The notes under the pieces were generated by a model. It was not told the DNA's origin and ran no database searches. It saw only the letters and a program-made list of their open reading frames with translations. The translations under genes and the position numbers were made by a program. Positions 29,588 to 40,811 of a stretch of DNA of 64,000 nucleotides are shown here, piece after piece (within the stretch, counting starts at the first letter, position 1; each line of letters begins with the position of its first letter). Source of the stretch: Latrodectus hesperus (lineage: Eukaryota; Arthropoda; Arachnida; Araneae; Theridiidae); the NCBI GenBank assembly GCA_037975125.1, contig CM075862.1, positions 59,613,279 to 59,677,278 of the forward strand, written 5' to 3'.

Positions 29588-31074
29588 ATAATACCAGGTG
29601 GCTTATTAATGATCTTAGTTACGGACGATCAGCTGTGTGAGAAACTACGCAGAGCTCAATAACCTGGACCTAGAAGTTCATTTAAGTCAATGGTCCAAGA
29701 TTTATGGGCACAATCAGGCTTCCTATTCAGACGCTTTAACCGTCTCGTGGTTTAGGTTATAATGTGGTATGAATACTCCTCGAAATAGTCCATTGCTTAT
29801 TATCATGAGACATTTAGGCAGATTGTAATTTGCAGAAAATATTTGGAATATTATATCGTGGAAGGATTTCTTGCATATATGTTTTGCAATAAGTATAAAT
29901 AGAATAAGGTTAAATCCAAATATATTTAAAAATAAAGTAACCCTAAATGTATATTTTTATTAAAGTATATATTTGTTTTTATCTCATTCTTTATGCATTT
30001 GATTTTAATATTTACAAATACATCTCGCATGATTTTTGTAAATTTACTTTTATATTAAAATTTGTTATTTGAATTTCTGCTATTCAAAAATTTTTAAACA
30101 TTTTTTGGAATAAAAGATTAAATTTCCTTATTGTAGAATATTTATGTGCATGTAAAATTTAAATTTAATGACATTGAATCTTTTTTTATTTATATATGAT
30201 TGAAAAGTAACTTATGTTTCCGATTAAGAATATATTTATTTTATTTTTATGACACTATTTTGAAATATGTTTTAAAAATTTAAAATATATTCTTATATTT
30301 ATTAATAATTTAATTTCTATGCAATTGTACAAAATTGTTTTAATTATTGTTTTTAAATTACGTATAGTACAATAATTGTAAATGTATTTTATACTGCGCA
30401 CTCCAGTTATAATTTCCTTTTAATGAACTGAGATCTAATTTTATACAAGCATTGAATTATAATTATTTCATGTTTGATGAATAATTTAATATTATTACCA
30501 AGAAACTGAGCAATATTTGTAAAGAATAGAAAAAGCTTTTTTGTAATAATGTAAGCAAAATATATTTTCCATCTCTTCAAATAAATTTATACAATCAAGA
30601 AATGAAAACATAATTTAAAATTTTTGTTCAGAAAATGCTAAACTACTAGTTAAATCCAACGAAACAAATCAGAATTTTTGTTGCAGATAAGTATCAATGT
30701 AATATGGGAAAATAGTGGACAGATTTCTCTGACAGGTAATTTTGTACTCACAAGTACTAACACTAGTAAAAAATTAGATGATGAAGAACTTTTGCAATTT
30801 TGAAAGTGATAAGCTGTAAATAATCATAAAGAATGTTATATAGCAAATAACTATCGTAACACATATAAACATATTGGGCGTCAATCAAGATGCTTCTGGT
30901 AACCCGTCTTGGCCAGCATTATGATAGCATTCAAATTCTTTTGAAATTGTGACCGCTTTATAGCAATATTATTATAGTTTTTCAATTGCTTCATTTATCA
31001 TATTAATTAGACTTTCATCAGAAAATCTATAAAATATTATGTCATCTTGCAGTTGCATATAATGTGATCATTAT
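29588..31074. other. Non-coding part of duplication copy A
   Basis: No gene was seen. Much of 29,700-30,650 matches 39,530-40,450 in copy B. Confidence 0.6.
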
Positions 31075-31253
31075 TTATTACAATAACATAAATTGTGTTA
31101 AAGACCTGGTTTCATGGTAAAGGGAAGGAAGCAGCTTCAATTGGTCCGAGGACCTGGGGCACCAATGGAAGAAGACTGACTTAGCCCAGAATTAGCCTGC
31201 TTACTTTAGCTGGACATAATGGAATGGCCTTCATGCGTAGGTTGACCCTAGTA

Positions 31254-32144
31254 TTAGGTTGGTGCGTATGAAATGTCGGATTCTTAAGTGATTGTATAAA
31301 ACTGCATATCTTTCTTCAAAAGCTGTTTATTCAATCAAAGTATGCTCCATTCGCTTCAATACACTTCTCCCAACGAGATTTAAAGCGTAGATGCCTGTCT
31401 TAAAAAATTTTGGTCTTTAGAATTAATAAACTCTGATATCGAGTTTTTTAGACTGTCTTCATTTTCATAGTGTTTGCCCCTTAAAAACAGCTCTAAATGC
31501 TTCAAAAAATGAAAATCGGTCGGCGAGAGATCCGGTGAATATGGTGGAAGCTGTAATGATGAGCATACGTTTAACCGATCCAGCTTATTTCGCTCTGTCA
31601 GTGCGTGCGGTACCCACTTGTCCATCTTCTTAACCTTGCCAATCTCAGAAAGGTGTCTCAATATCGTTGTATGGTCAACTTTCATCCTGATAGCAAGTTC
31701 CCTCGTGGATACGGCTGGATCCGCTTCCACTAGAGCCTTCAGGTCATCATTATTCACAGACGTTTTTGGTCTTCCGCGCGGCTCATTTTGCAGTGAAAAA
31801 TCGCCAGTCCGAAATTTTTTGAACCAACGCTGCACTTTCCGATCGTTAACCGTATTCTCCCCAAACGCTTGGTTTATGTTGCGTGCAGCTTTTGCAGCAC
31901 TATTACCAAGTTTGTACTCCTATAAGAAAATGACGCGAATGTCTGCAGAATTCATATCAGCAATAAACTCAAAAGAAATAAAAAAGGGAAGAACTTCGAG
32001 AGAACCTATTTTGCTGAAATGAGTCTCTGACAATGGACAATACGAGTATGAATGAGGTTATGCCAAATACAAAAGTATAACGAAAACAGGGAGGAAAACG
32101 TCCGCATGTAAAGAGAATCCGACATTTCATACGCACCAACCTAA
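31254..32144 (-). mobile_element. Internally deleted mariner element, 891 bp
   Basis: The ends are perfect 31-bp terminal inverted repeats beginning 'ttaggttggtgcgtatgaaa', flanked on both sides by TA (31,252-31,253 and 32,145-32,146), the mariner target duplication. Complete mariners are about 1.3 kb, so about 400 bp are missing. The loss lies inside the transposase gene and removes the catalytic core, giving a non-autonomous derivative that could be mobilised only in trans. It is inserted in an unrecognised coding-like block. Confidence 0.9.
31331..31955 (-). pseudogene. Mariner transposase, catalytic core deleted
   Basis: From an ATG at 31,955 the frame meets a TAG at 31,922-31,920 (codon 12). 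It is then open through the paired helix-turn-helix N-terminal region (VQRWFKKFRTGDFSLQNEPR; HTTILRHLSEIGKV; KKMDKWVPHALTE) to 'VCSSL'. There it jumps directly to 'PPYSPDLSPTDFHFLKHLE', the block carrying the third catalytic Asp. The roughly 130 residues between, with the first two Asp of the DD34D triad, are gone without loss of frame. Two single-base deletions near the C-terminus shift the end, whose original tail is visible in another frame up to a TGA at 31,333-31,331. Normal length is about 345 residues. Clearly inactive. Confidence 0.9.
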
Positions 32145-32520
32145 TAGTAGTGATAACTGATGACGTACATGACCCATTCTGTCCAGAAAAACCCTTCCGC
32201 CAGGATGAGGCAACAAGCAATGGAACTTGAGAATGCCGATAATTTAGCCAAGGTTGCCTCTACTGATAGCCTGCATGACAAAGCTAAATTAATCTATTCT
32301 GAAATTTCCTCAATCAAATGGAAGGAATTAAATACACTTTGGAGTTTCTATTGCTTATCCGTGGTACTTTTGCAAAAAACCTCATTGGAGCCACATGCTC
32401 AATATATCGAGAAAACAGCAGACGGCTCTCTCTGAGCGGCCATATCAAATCACTTACATTTCACCAGACCGAGAGGCTCTTTTACGAGTGTCATTGATGT
32501 GGGGCTGTTCAAGCTTCCCC

Positions 32521-34437
32521 CGATAATAATCTTATTTGTCTATATTTTATAGTATTTGAAATTTCAAAGAATCTGATTTTATTTTTGAACCTTCTGGACA
32601 TTTTTGGTTTATGGAGATGTTGTAGCTTAGCTTAATCATCTGAGATGAAAAACAACAAAAATTATATTAAATAAAGGATTTGTTTCTTTGATGTGCTTAG
32701 CAAAAATATTATCAACATTTTACTTTATTTTTTGAAGTTAAATATGAAGTTTAAAATTAAAGAAGAATTTTAAAACATTATCTAAGTAATAATTAACTAA
32801 AAATAATAGTGGAAGGCATACAATTTATAGATAAATGTTAAGTATTTTTTATTCTTTATTTTAAATTTATTTTCAATTAACTGAGCAATTAAGATTAAAA
32901 TATTATTAAAAATAAAGCTTTGTTATCAAATGTAATTAAAAATTCAATAAAACATTGTTTATTGCCCTACAAAAAGTACCCTACATATAAAAATTCGTTT
33001 TTAACTCAAAATATTTAACATAGTGTTATAAATTTATTGAAGGCTCTATCAGAAAAGAAAAACGTATAATCTTAAATGCAATATTTTTGACGATGCTATC
33101 ACTAATTAAGTTTCCTGGATTATTTTTAGACACGTGTTATTATAATTTATTTTAAAGAAATAATACACGTTATAATATACGTATCAATGCGTAGCAACTA
33201 AGTAAATATTCTACTTCATATCAAATTTTGAATATTGAAAATTTCTAAAGATGTGTAGTCACCAAACAGAAGATGACTGAGAAATAATTTTACTAAGCTG
33301 AATATATTTACAAGCATTACTTTATATTTACTTACTACATTACATTTTATATTTATTTATAATTTATATTACTTTTTATAAATTTTGCTATTATTTTATA
33401 TTTAATTAATACACACATTATATTTTATATTTTACAATAACTTAAACATACTTTATATTTATCATTTGGTATTAGAACCAAAGACATTCTTTTTTGTTTG
33501 TTTATATCTGACTCTTTTTACTGTTGCCAATTTTCATTTTGATAGAAAATTAAAACGATATTTTTGTAGCGTTAATTTAATGTAGTAAATTTAAATTATA
33601 ATTTTATATTATCATTATATTAAATAAAATTGAAAATAATTAGATATCTAAAAAATAATAATATTTTGAATCCTACTGATGTATGTACGTCAGGAAATAT
33701 TTTGGTTAGCGTAATTACTTTGTGTTTTATGAAACTTGAAGCGGAATTAATAATTTTTATAAAATTTGTTTCTCAAATTAATATTTTCTTTTATTTTCAT
33801 AAAAGGAAAAGGAGCAAAATGAGGAAAACAAATATTTTATATATCTCTACCTGATTTATAAAACCACATTTTAAGAACAGAATAACTTATACGTTAATAA
33901 TTCAATGATATGTTAATAATTTAAAGCAGTTATGTTCTTAAAATGAGGTTTTCTGAATCAGGTATCTGTATAAAAATTATTTATTTAATTTTTTTTTGCC
34001 TGTTTTCTCTTTAAAGAAATAGAAGATAATCTATTCGACACAGTACTTTCTAAAAAAAAGATATTCCTTTGAACTTAACTACGAAGTTGAGTTTAAAAAA
34101 GAAAAAAGCAAGTGACATTACACGCATGAAATTTAAACGAAAGTAAGAAGTTTAAATAAGCAAATGATTAGGTTCTGAAGCTACTGTGTGTTTAAATGTA
34201 CTGTTTGCATACTAAATTTCTAAAAGAATAATATATGAAAATTGCATTCATGGTAAAAAGTAATTGTGATACATCATCTAAAGTAGAGAAATCTTTATCA
34301 ACATATTTTTAATTTTGATAGAAGTTGAATTATAAGATAGGAAACTGCAACTTTTCCAATCACAATTCTCTTGTTCATGTTTGTTAAAATTTTATATAGA
34401 ATGCGGAATCAGTGGATTTACTGAACTTATACAGAAA
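32521..34437. other. Non-coding part of duplication copy B
   Basis: No gene was seen. It aligns in blocks with about 25,850-27,040 of copy A and contains one foldback described separately. Confidence 0.6.
33849..33963. repeat. Foldback with about 35-bp arms
   Basis: Left arm 33,849-33,886 and right arm 33,929-33,963 are reverse complements with about four mismatches and a small indel. About 42 bp of A/T-rich loop lie between them, carrying two copies of 'gttaataatt'. The right arm has a counterpart in duplication copy A ('ttatgttcttaaa' at about 26,567); the left arm does not. Confidence 0.8.
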
Positions 34438-34446
34438 ACAACATAC

Positions 34447-35815
34447 ATCTTCTTCTTCTTCATCCAACGCCCGCCCGTGGCCGATGGGTCATTTGGCGCC
34501 GTGCTTCCCAGTAGAGTCCGGCCCGCCCATGCAAGTCATCGTCGGCCTGTTCCAAAGCATTACAGTAAGCCAGGTGTTCGGCTGTACCCTCGCCTGTAGA
34601 ACACAGGGGGCAGAGGGGAGTATGGGCAAAGCCGATCCTGTGGAGATGCTTCTGAAGGTAGTCGTGACCCGTTGCCATCCTCCAGTCCACGCGGCAGGCT
34701 GTTGGGGATGGTATTGCATCTGACAACCATCTCCCATCTTTTGCCAACAGCAGCTGCCTCCCAGGCTGTCCTAATTGATATTAATATTAAAAAAATACGT
34801 AGATTAATAGTACTACGTGCAGCAGAAAAGCTTATAGGCCTGTCTTCTTGGGTCAAGTCACATCCAGATTTGGCAAGTCTATCTGCACGCTCATTGCCAT
34901 CAATATCACAATGCCCTGGCACCCATTGCAAACATATTTCAGTTCTTTCTTACAGTTGTGAAAGGATTTCCCGGCAGGCCATAACAAGGGCATTATGTGG
35001 GAACAATGAAGTTATGGCCTGAAGAGCTGCTGTTGAGTCAGAAAGGAAAACCAACTTTTAAGGCCCGGCAGTTGCATTAATCGTCTGGCAGCCTCATAAA
35101 TAGCAGCTATCTCCCCGTCAAAGTTTGTCATATGTTTTCTGACCGGAAAATAACCCTCAGCAAGAGATGAATAAAAGCCAGCACCACAATTCTCGCCCAT
35201 TGCCGAGCCGTCTGTGTATACATGGTACCATTCTGCCATTGGATATATAGATACAAGCATATCCAGTGTGGCGGCTTTTAAGATCTGTGGTAAGACATCC
35301 TCTTTGCGATCCTTTATGCCAGGGAGGTTTAAGCAAACAGGGATGTTGGGTATATCCTTCACAAGCGTTGACCGGGGGAAAAAGGAGTCGCTCACCGGAG
35401 TAAACCTTTTACTTTCTCTGAAGCAATAATGATTTTTCCAGAGGGGTAAGCTGTGTCACTAAACGCAATTTAGCAGTTTTGTAAGTCTCCCAAAAACCAT
35501 CACCGACGTGGCGAGATCTCTCAAAGAATCTCAGAAGGACTTTGCCACGACGAGCTTCAAGGGGCTCAATTTGCGTTTGGCTCTCAGGAGCAGTGAGTGG
35601 AAACAGCAGCACCGCAGACAATTCGAAGGGCATTATTTTGGACGACGTTAAGTTTCTGTCTAGTAGTTTCGCTAGCTGTAGATAGCGCTTCACAGCTATA
35701 TTCAAGAACAGGGCGAATGTATGATTTATAAGTAGGGGCAAGGACGTCTTGATTGGCCCCCAAGTGGTGCCCGTAAGACGTCTCAGGATTTGAAGTCATC
35801 AGTAGCTTTCTTTTG
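34447..35815 (-). mobile_element. 5'-truncated RNase H-type non-LTR retrotransposon
   Basis: A 9-bp direct repeat 'acaacatac' flanks the segment (34,438-34,446 and 35,816-35,824). The 3' end in sense orientation is a (GAA)n-like tail (about 34,447-34,461), and the 5' end is cut inside the RT. Everything between is more G+C-rich than the host DNA and absent from duplication copy A. This is a typical insertion by target-primed reverse transcription with 5' truncation. Non-LTR elements with RNase H belong to the Jockey/I/R1-related groups; I do not assign the clade. Confidence 0.85.
34460..35800 (-). pseudogene. LINE ORF2 C-terminus: RT end, RNase H, zinc-finger-like tail
   Basis: Reading from 35,800 down through at least three frameshifts: the thumb/connection end of the RT ('TYKSYIRPVLEYSCEAL', 'NVVQNNALRIVCGA', then 'ESQTQIEPLEARRGKVLL' in another frame), a linker, and the RNase H domain. 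That domain has 'HVYTDGSAMGENCGAGFYS' (first Asp), 'NFDGEIAAIYEAARRLM' (Glu) and, in a third frame, 'QWVPGHCDIDGNERADRLAK' (last Asp). After it comes a Cys/His tail 'CPLCSTGEGTAEHLAYC' typical of arthropod non-LTR ORF2 ends. RNase H removes the RNA strand during element copying. Frameshifts and stops make it inactive. Confidence 0.85.
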
Positions 35816-35824
35816 ACAACATAC

Positions 35825-36261
35825 GTAATTACTCATCTTTCTGGATTTCAACAATTAAGTCCGTTAACAATATTAGCTGAAAAGCTGGGCAAGATAGTTG
35901 AAAGACTTAACAGGTCATATATATAAATTACGAGTTTTTGGTTTATAAAACATTATGTTTACCTAATGTGGATGTTTTATATATAAATGAGTATATATAA
36001 ATTGGAAACGTTGGGCATATAAATAAATACATTTTGTGTATATTACTTTATGAATATATTAGGATATTATGGTATCTTTAGCTGCATCATGAGCTGTCGT
36101 CATGGGAACTATTATTTCAGCCATCTTTGATACTACATCACAGGGAAGATAATCTCCAATAGCGTGACAGCAACGAACGTAAATGGAAGAATTGCTTAAA
36201 AATGTCTTCTGAAAAATAATGTTTCCTTTTACAGAATAATGAAATTCGATTCCATATTTAG
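35825..36261. other. Non-coding part of duplication copy B
   Basis: It matches about 27,080-27,340 in copy A, including a repeated 'tatataaatgagta' block and 'gctgcatcatga'. No gene was seen. Confidence 0.6.
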
Positions 36262-36556
36262 AAGCATGCCGACTGATGGCTGATGGTTAACATTCCCACT
36301 CCTAGCCTGTTGGTCCCGCTTTCGAATACCTGCTCGAGTATGGATGTTTCTTTCTTTCTGTGTTAGAGTGTCCTTTCTTCTGAGAGGATCTATAAATGTG
36401 GCCAAACCTATACACAGGTTTGTAGTGGTATGGCATGGGTAATGCCTCTTGCCTCCGTGACTTGGTTTACAGGTACCCATCGAGTTGCGATAAATGCGTA
36501 GCAGTTACCGGCCTTGTTGTGGCAAAGGGTTAGTCACCCAATGACCACCGTTATTA
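36262..36556 (+). mobile_element. tRNA-derived SINE, copy 1
   Basis: The head resembles a tRNA gene: an A-box-like 'tggctgatggtt' (36,277-36,288) and a B-box-like 'gctttcgaatacc' (36,318-36,330), about 40 bp apart as in a tRNA. The body shares ordered blocks with the reverse complement of 55,195-55,446: 'gtggtatggcatg', 'taatgc', 'acaggta', 'gtagcagtt', 'cctcgttgtg'-like. SINEs of this kind are transcribed by RNA polymerase III and copied by a LINE. The segment is absent from duplication copy A, so it was inserted after the duplication. I found no clear target duplication. Confidence 0.75.
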
Positions 36557-37823
36557 AAAAAATATATCGGAGCATCTCATAAGAAATACACTCTATCAGA
36601 TTACCTTACTGATTATCATTATCAAATGGAATAATAGAATAGCATGTCGTTAGAAATATACATACGTCACTTGTTTTCGCTTAATACTACATGTCTGTTT
36701 TATGTTACATTCAAATTGTTATACAATGATTTACGAGGATAATGTTACAATTCTAATAGTCAACTAAATATCATATTAGTTCTATTTGATCACGCGTATT
36801 AATATTATTTCTGCTAAAGGTAGTTCTTCTATTTATTTATCGGTCAAAATTGAGAAAAGGCGTATTTATCCTTAGAAAAAAGATTATCAATGAAATGATT
36901 TTCAAAAATAATTATGAGAAACATTAAAAAAATTTATATTTGGTATTTACAACTTACATTTACAATTCAACAAATACATGAAATTTAGCATTTCCTTGGT
37001 GCTATTTCCAAAATATTCATAGTCGAATAAATAAAAAAAATATTATCAAGTTACCCTGAAAGGATGCATTATTTTCAAACTCCTTTACTTTTAACTTAAT
37101 GAAGTTATTTTCTTATCATGGCCCTTATAAAAAGTTTCAAATTGCTTCAAAGGAAATATGTCAACAAAGTTAATCCTTCAAATATACGTATTTATTTATC
37201 TTTAAAATGAAAATGACTGAAATTCGTGCTATTTGAACTTTCCAAATTGAAATTTACTTGATATCTTTTCAAGCTTTTTATTATACTTCATTGTTCAATA
37301 TGAGTTAGAAATGCATTTTTCATTTTATTTATACTTTTTTGAATTTTCTTTTGAGTTAAAAGCGCTTTTATTTTTAAAATTAAGCAAATAAAAAACTTAC
37401 GCTTAAATCTTCATTCTTGAATAATTTTCTTTCAAAGTAAGAAAATGTGTTTATGGAATATTTGTGCTTTTTCTTACAATTTATTTAATGTAAGTATTTT
37501 CTCTAACTCGGTTAGTTTAAAGTTGATTTATATTAAATGTTGTTTCATATCAAAAGTCAATTTATATTTTACATAATTACTTAATCTCAAAAATCTTGTT
37601 TGCCTTAATGAGAATAAAGAAAATATGAATGTATATTCAGTAAATTAAGAGTAATCTGTACTTAATAATTGATTATTTTTAAGTCACATATTTTCAATTT
37701 AGCTGTAAAAATACTTAAAAACTCAAAAAATAAAACTACTTTAACGCAATTGATCTAAGCGATATTTTTAAATTTGTAAAGGATTTTTGATAATGTGATT
37801 TAAAATGTAATAAATTAAACATG

Positions 37824-37826
<3 letters not shown>
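36557..37826. other. A+T-rich DNA, nothing recognised
   Basis: The first about 60 bp still match copy A ('gcatctcata'). The rest has no clear counterpart there and no gene-like sequence. Confidence 0.5.

Positions 37827-37885
<59 letters not shown>
37827..37885. repeat. (TA)n microsatellite, about 59 bp
   Basis: Uninterrupted alternating T and A. Confidence 0.95.
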
Positions 37886-37887
<2 letters not shown>

Positions 37888-38511
37888 TAAGACCATTTTC
37901 AATATAACTTTATTTATTTCAGTAATTTAAAGATAAATTTTGTTTTTATTTTTCAGAACAGTTGATACATCTCAATCTTAATCTATGTAACTAAAATCAC
38001 TGTTCTTTTCATCCAGCCACTTTGACAATATAATATTAAGCATTTCATTAAAATTTTTTAACACCTTATGTTAATAAGCATAATAAATCATTTCACTGAA
38101 AATAATGTTTTATTTACAAAATGCTAAATTTGTGAAATTTAATTTTTATATAATTAAGGTTTAATTATCTACTCTTAAAATTGCAACCTAAAAATAAAGT
38201 GCTAAGAATAAGTTCTAATATAAAATGTTTTTTTATCAAGTCTTTCAATAAAATTTAACTCAAAGTAATTGATCCAATTTTCAAATTTTAGTTTTTACAT
38301 TAGTTATTTAATCAGTTTTAAGAAGCTCTAATATGAATGTTAATGTTGCTGAAGTATGCACACATACTTTGGAATCTTATTTTAAAATATCGGTATCTAG
38401 ATAAAGTGTCGACTTTGAATGAATTTTCTTTGATTGTGGATGGTAAAACCACTACAATTGTAAAATCTGCTGTGACATTCTGGATATCCAGATTCATAAC
38501 TTAAAATGTAC

Positions 38512-38661
38512 TACTCTTATTATTATATTATTATTGTTTTTTTACAACCACTAACCTTCTGGCATTGATCTGATTATATATATATATATATATATATAAT
38601 CAGATCAATGCCAGAAGGTTAGTGGTTGTAAAAAAACAATAATAATATAATAATAAGAGTA
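38512..38661. repeat. Perfect 150-bp palindrome
   Basis: Positions 38,512-38,586 and 38,587-38,661 are exact reverse complements, 75 bp per arm, with no spacer. Arms contain a unique-looking core 'accactaaccttctggcat' (left) and its complement (right), outer poly-T/A and ATT-rich parts, and a (TA)n centre of about 24 bp. It can extrude as a cruciform or fold as a long hairpin RNA. A (TA)n tract of about 130 bp starts 20 bp to the right. Confidence 0.95.
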
Positions 38662-38677
38662 TATATGTATATATGTA

Positions 38678-38811
<134 letters not shown>

Positions 38812-39398
38812 CATATAATATATTGTCATGTCGAATTATTTTTCTTTAAAATATTATAAATACTGAAAATAAATTAAACCATGTTTTTAAATGCAAGTGA
38901 GTATCAAAATTTAGTGAATGCTTGACATGACATTTTTCAACAGTTTCGGATGCACCATTCACAGCAAAATATAAAATAATTTATGATATAGTAAGCTCTA
39001 TTTATAAATATAATAAAAAATAGAGGATATGTATTTAAATGTATATTTGATTTTTTGATAAATATGTTTCCATTTTACTAAATTGCACCAAAATGTTTAT
39101 AGACTTATAACTTTTCTTGCTTTCCAAAAAATCATTGTAACTCTATTATTTTTAAGGCATTTTCTTTCAGAATATCAATATAAAACAATCTAAAATTTTA
39201 TTTGATTTTTTAGAAATAAAAGAGGACAACCGAGCTAAAGCGAGTAAAACAAGAAATGGCGTGAAATATATATTATAAATGGAAAAGTGAATTTAAAGTA
39301 ATAGGGAAATTGAAATTACAGAATCTAAGATTATGAAAAAAAAGTGTCTCCAAATTTGCCAAATTGAATCATAAGAAATCCATGTTTTTGAATTGCTA

Positions 39399-39468
39399 AC
39401 TTTTGGTTTATAAGACGCAAGGCAGAATGAAATTGTAAATTCTGCCTTGCGTCTTATAAACCAAAAGT
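39399..39468. repeat. Perfect foldback, 30-bp arms, 10-nt loop
   Basis: 39,399-39,428 and 39,439-39,468 are exact reverse complements around the loop 'gaaattgtaa'. The left arm aligns with duplication copy A at about 27,950-27,985 (sharing 'aagac' and 'gcagaatg'), but copy A has no inverted second arm, so the right arm arose only in copy B. Confidence 0.9.
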
Positions 39469-40752
39469 ATATACATATATACACAATATGGATTATGGTA
39501 TAAATTTTATAGTCACAATCACTCCTCCATTCAGACAATTTAATCTTTACGTGGTTTCTTAATGCGTTATGAGTATTCCTGGAAATAGCCCATAGCATTT
39601 ATTATGAGGCATTTTGGCAGACCATATTTTGCGAAAATTACATAGATTGTTAGGAACCTATTGAATTTTTTGTGTAGATATTCTGTAAGAAATTTGAGCA
39701 GAATAAGTTTTAATCATAAATAAAAAATAAACAAATCACGTGAATACGATTATCAAAGCAACCTTAAATGCATATTCTTTTCAAATAGCATTATATTCAT
39801 TTTGATCTTATTTCTTATTCACGAATTTATATTTCTAGAATTTATATATCCCGTGCTTTTGTAAGTTTTCTTTTATAGTAAAATAATTAATACAATTTCA
39901 ATTTGTTTAAAATTTTTTAAATATTTTTTTGAAGAAAACACTAAATTTCATTATTGTAGAGCGTTTGTGGGCATTAAAAATATCAATTTTATAATAGCAT
40001 TATCACTTAATTTATTTATATATAAATGAAAAGTAACATATGTCCCTGTTTAAGCTTGTATTTATTTTCTATTTATGAGATTAGTTTGACATGTTTCAAA
40101 AAATGGAAATATATTCTTATATTTGTTAGTAATTTCAGTTCTGATTAATTAATATAATTTTTTACACTAATTATATTTTACTATCACAAAATGCAATAAT
40201 TGTAAATGAATTTATTATTTTATACGCAAGTTATCATTTTCATTTGTAAAAAAATTAAGATTTAATTTTATACAATTATTGCGTTTTAATTGTACCATGT
40301 TTGGCAAATAAATTGATATTATTAGCAAGAAACTGAACCAAGAATGGAAAAATAAATTTTTTTAACTAATGCAAGTAAAAATTATTTTCCATGTCCTCAA
40401 AGTTATTTATTAACTAAAATTTTATATGCAAGAAATGAAAACATTTTTAAATTTGTGTTAGGAAAATATCATTATAATTTATGATTAATTAGAAATAAAT
40501 AATTTTCTTTAATTAAGGATTTATAATAAGGAATTCTTTTGAAAAATAAAGAAATGTATATTATTAAGAATGACAATAATTTTTAATTCTTCTTAGATTT
40601 CCATAATTTTGTAAACTGTTTTATACATTTTTTTGTTTTATACATTTCATACAGTTTGAACTTACGCTTCCTGTAGTGCAACTATGTGTATGTAAAAACA
40701 AAGAAATTGTAAAAATAAACTTTGAATTAATAAAAACTTAAAAAATAACTTA

Positions 40753-40756
<4 letters not shown>

Positions 40757-40808
<52 letters not shown>
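40757..40808. repeat. (TA)n tract, left half
   Basis: Alternating T and A directly abutting the left end of the Tc1-like element. With the tract at 42,341-42,380 it forms one microsatellite split by the insertion. Confidence 0.9.

Positions 40809-40811
<3 letters not shown>

Larger units (their letters stand above)
31098..32520 (+). pseudogene. Unrecognised coding-like segment split by a mariner
   Basis: This block (without the mariner at 31,254-32,144) has far more G+C than its surroundings and has no match in duplication copy A. On the plus strand one frame runs from about 31,098 to the mariner with a single TAG at 31,182 and contains 'SLLTLAGHNGMAFMRRLTLV'. If the mariner and one TA are removed, the same frame continues as 'VVITDDVHDPFCPEKPFRQ' to a stop near 32,230. 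Another frame, 32,160-32,435, is open for 91 codons (for example 'RMRQQAMELENADNLAKVAS'). I recognise no family for either. It could be a retroposed or translocated piece of a host gene, or part of an unknown element. Which frame was real is unclear. Confidence 0.3.

Noticed and set aside
31618..32220. Plus- and minus-strand frames within the mariner at 31.6-32.2 kb other than the transposase frame
   Set aside because: They overlap the transposase or cross the element boundary and have no homology-like features.
36262..36345. A functional tRNA gene at 36.26-36.35 kb
   Set aside because: The A and B boxes are present but no acceptor stem closes, and a SINE body follows that is shared with another locus.
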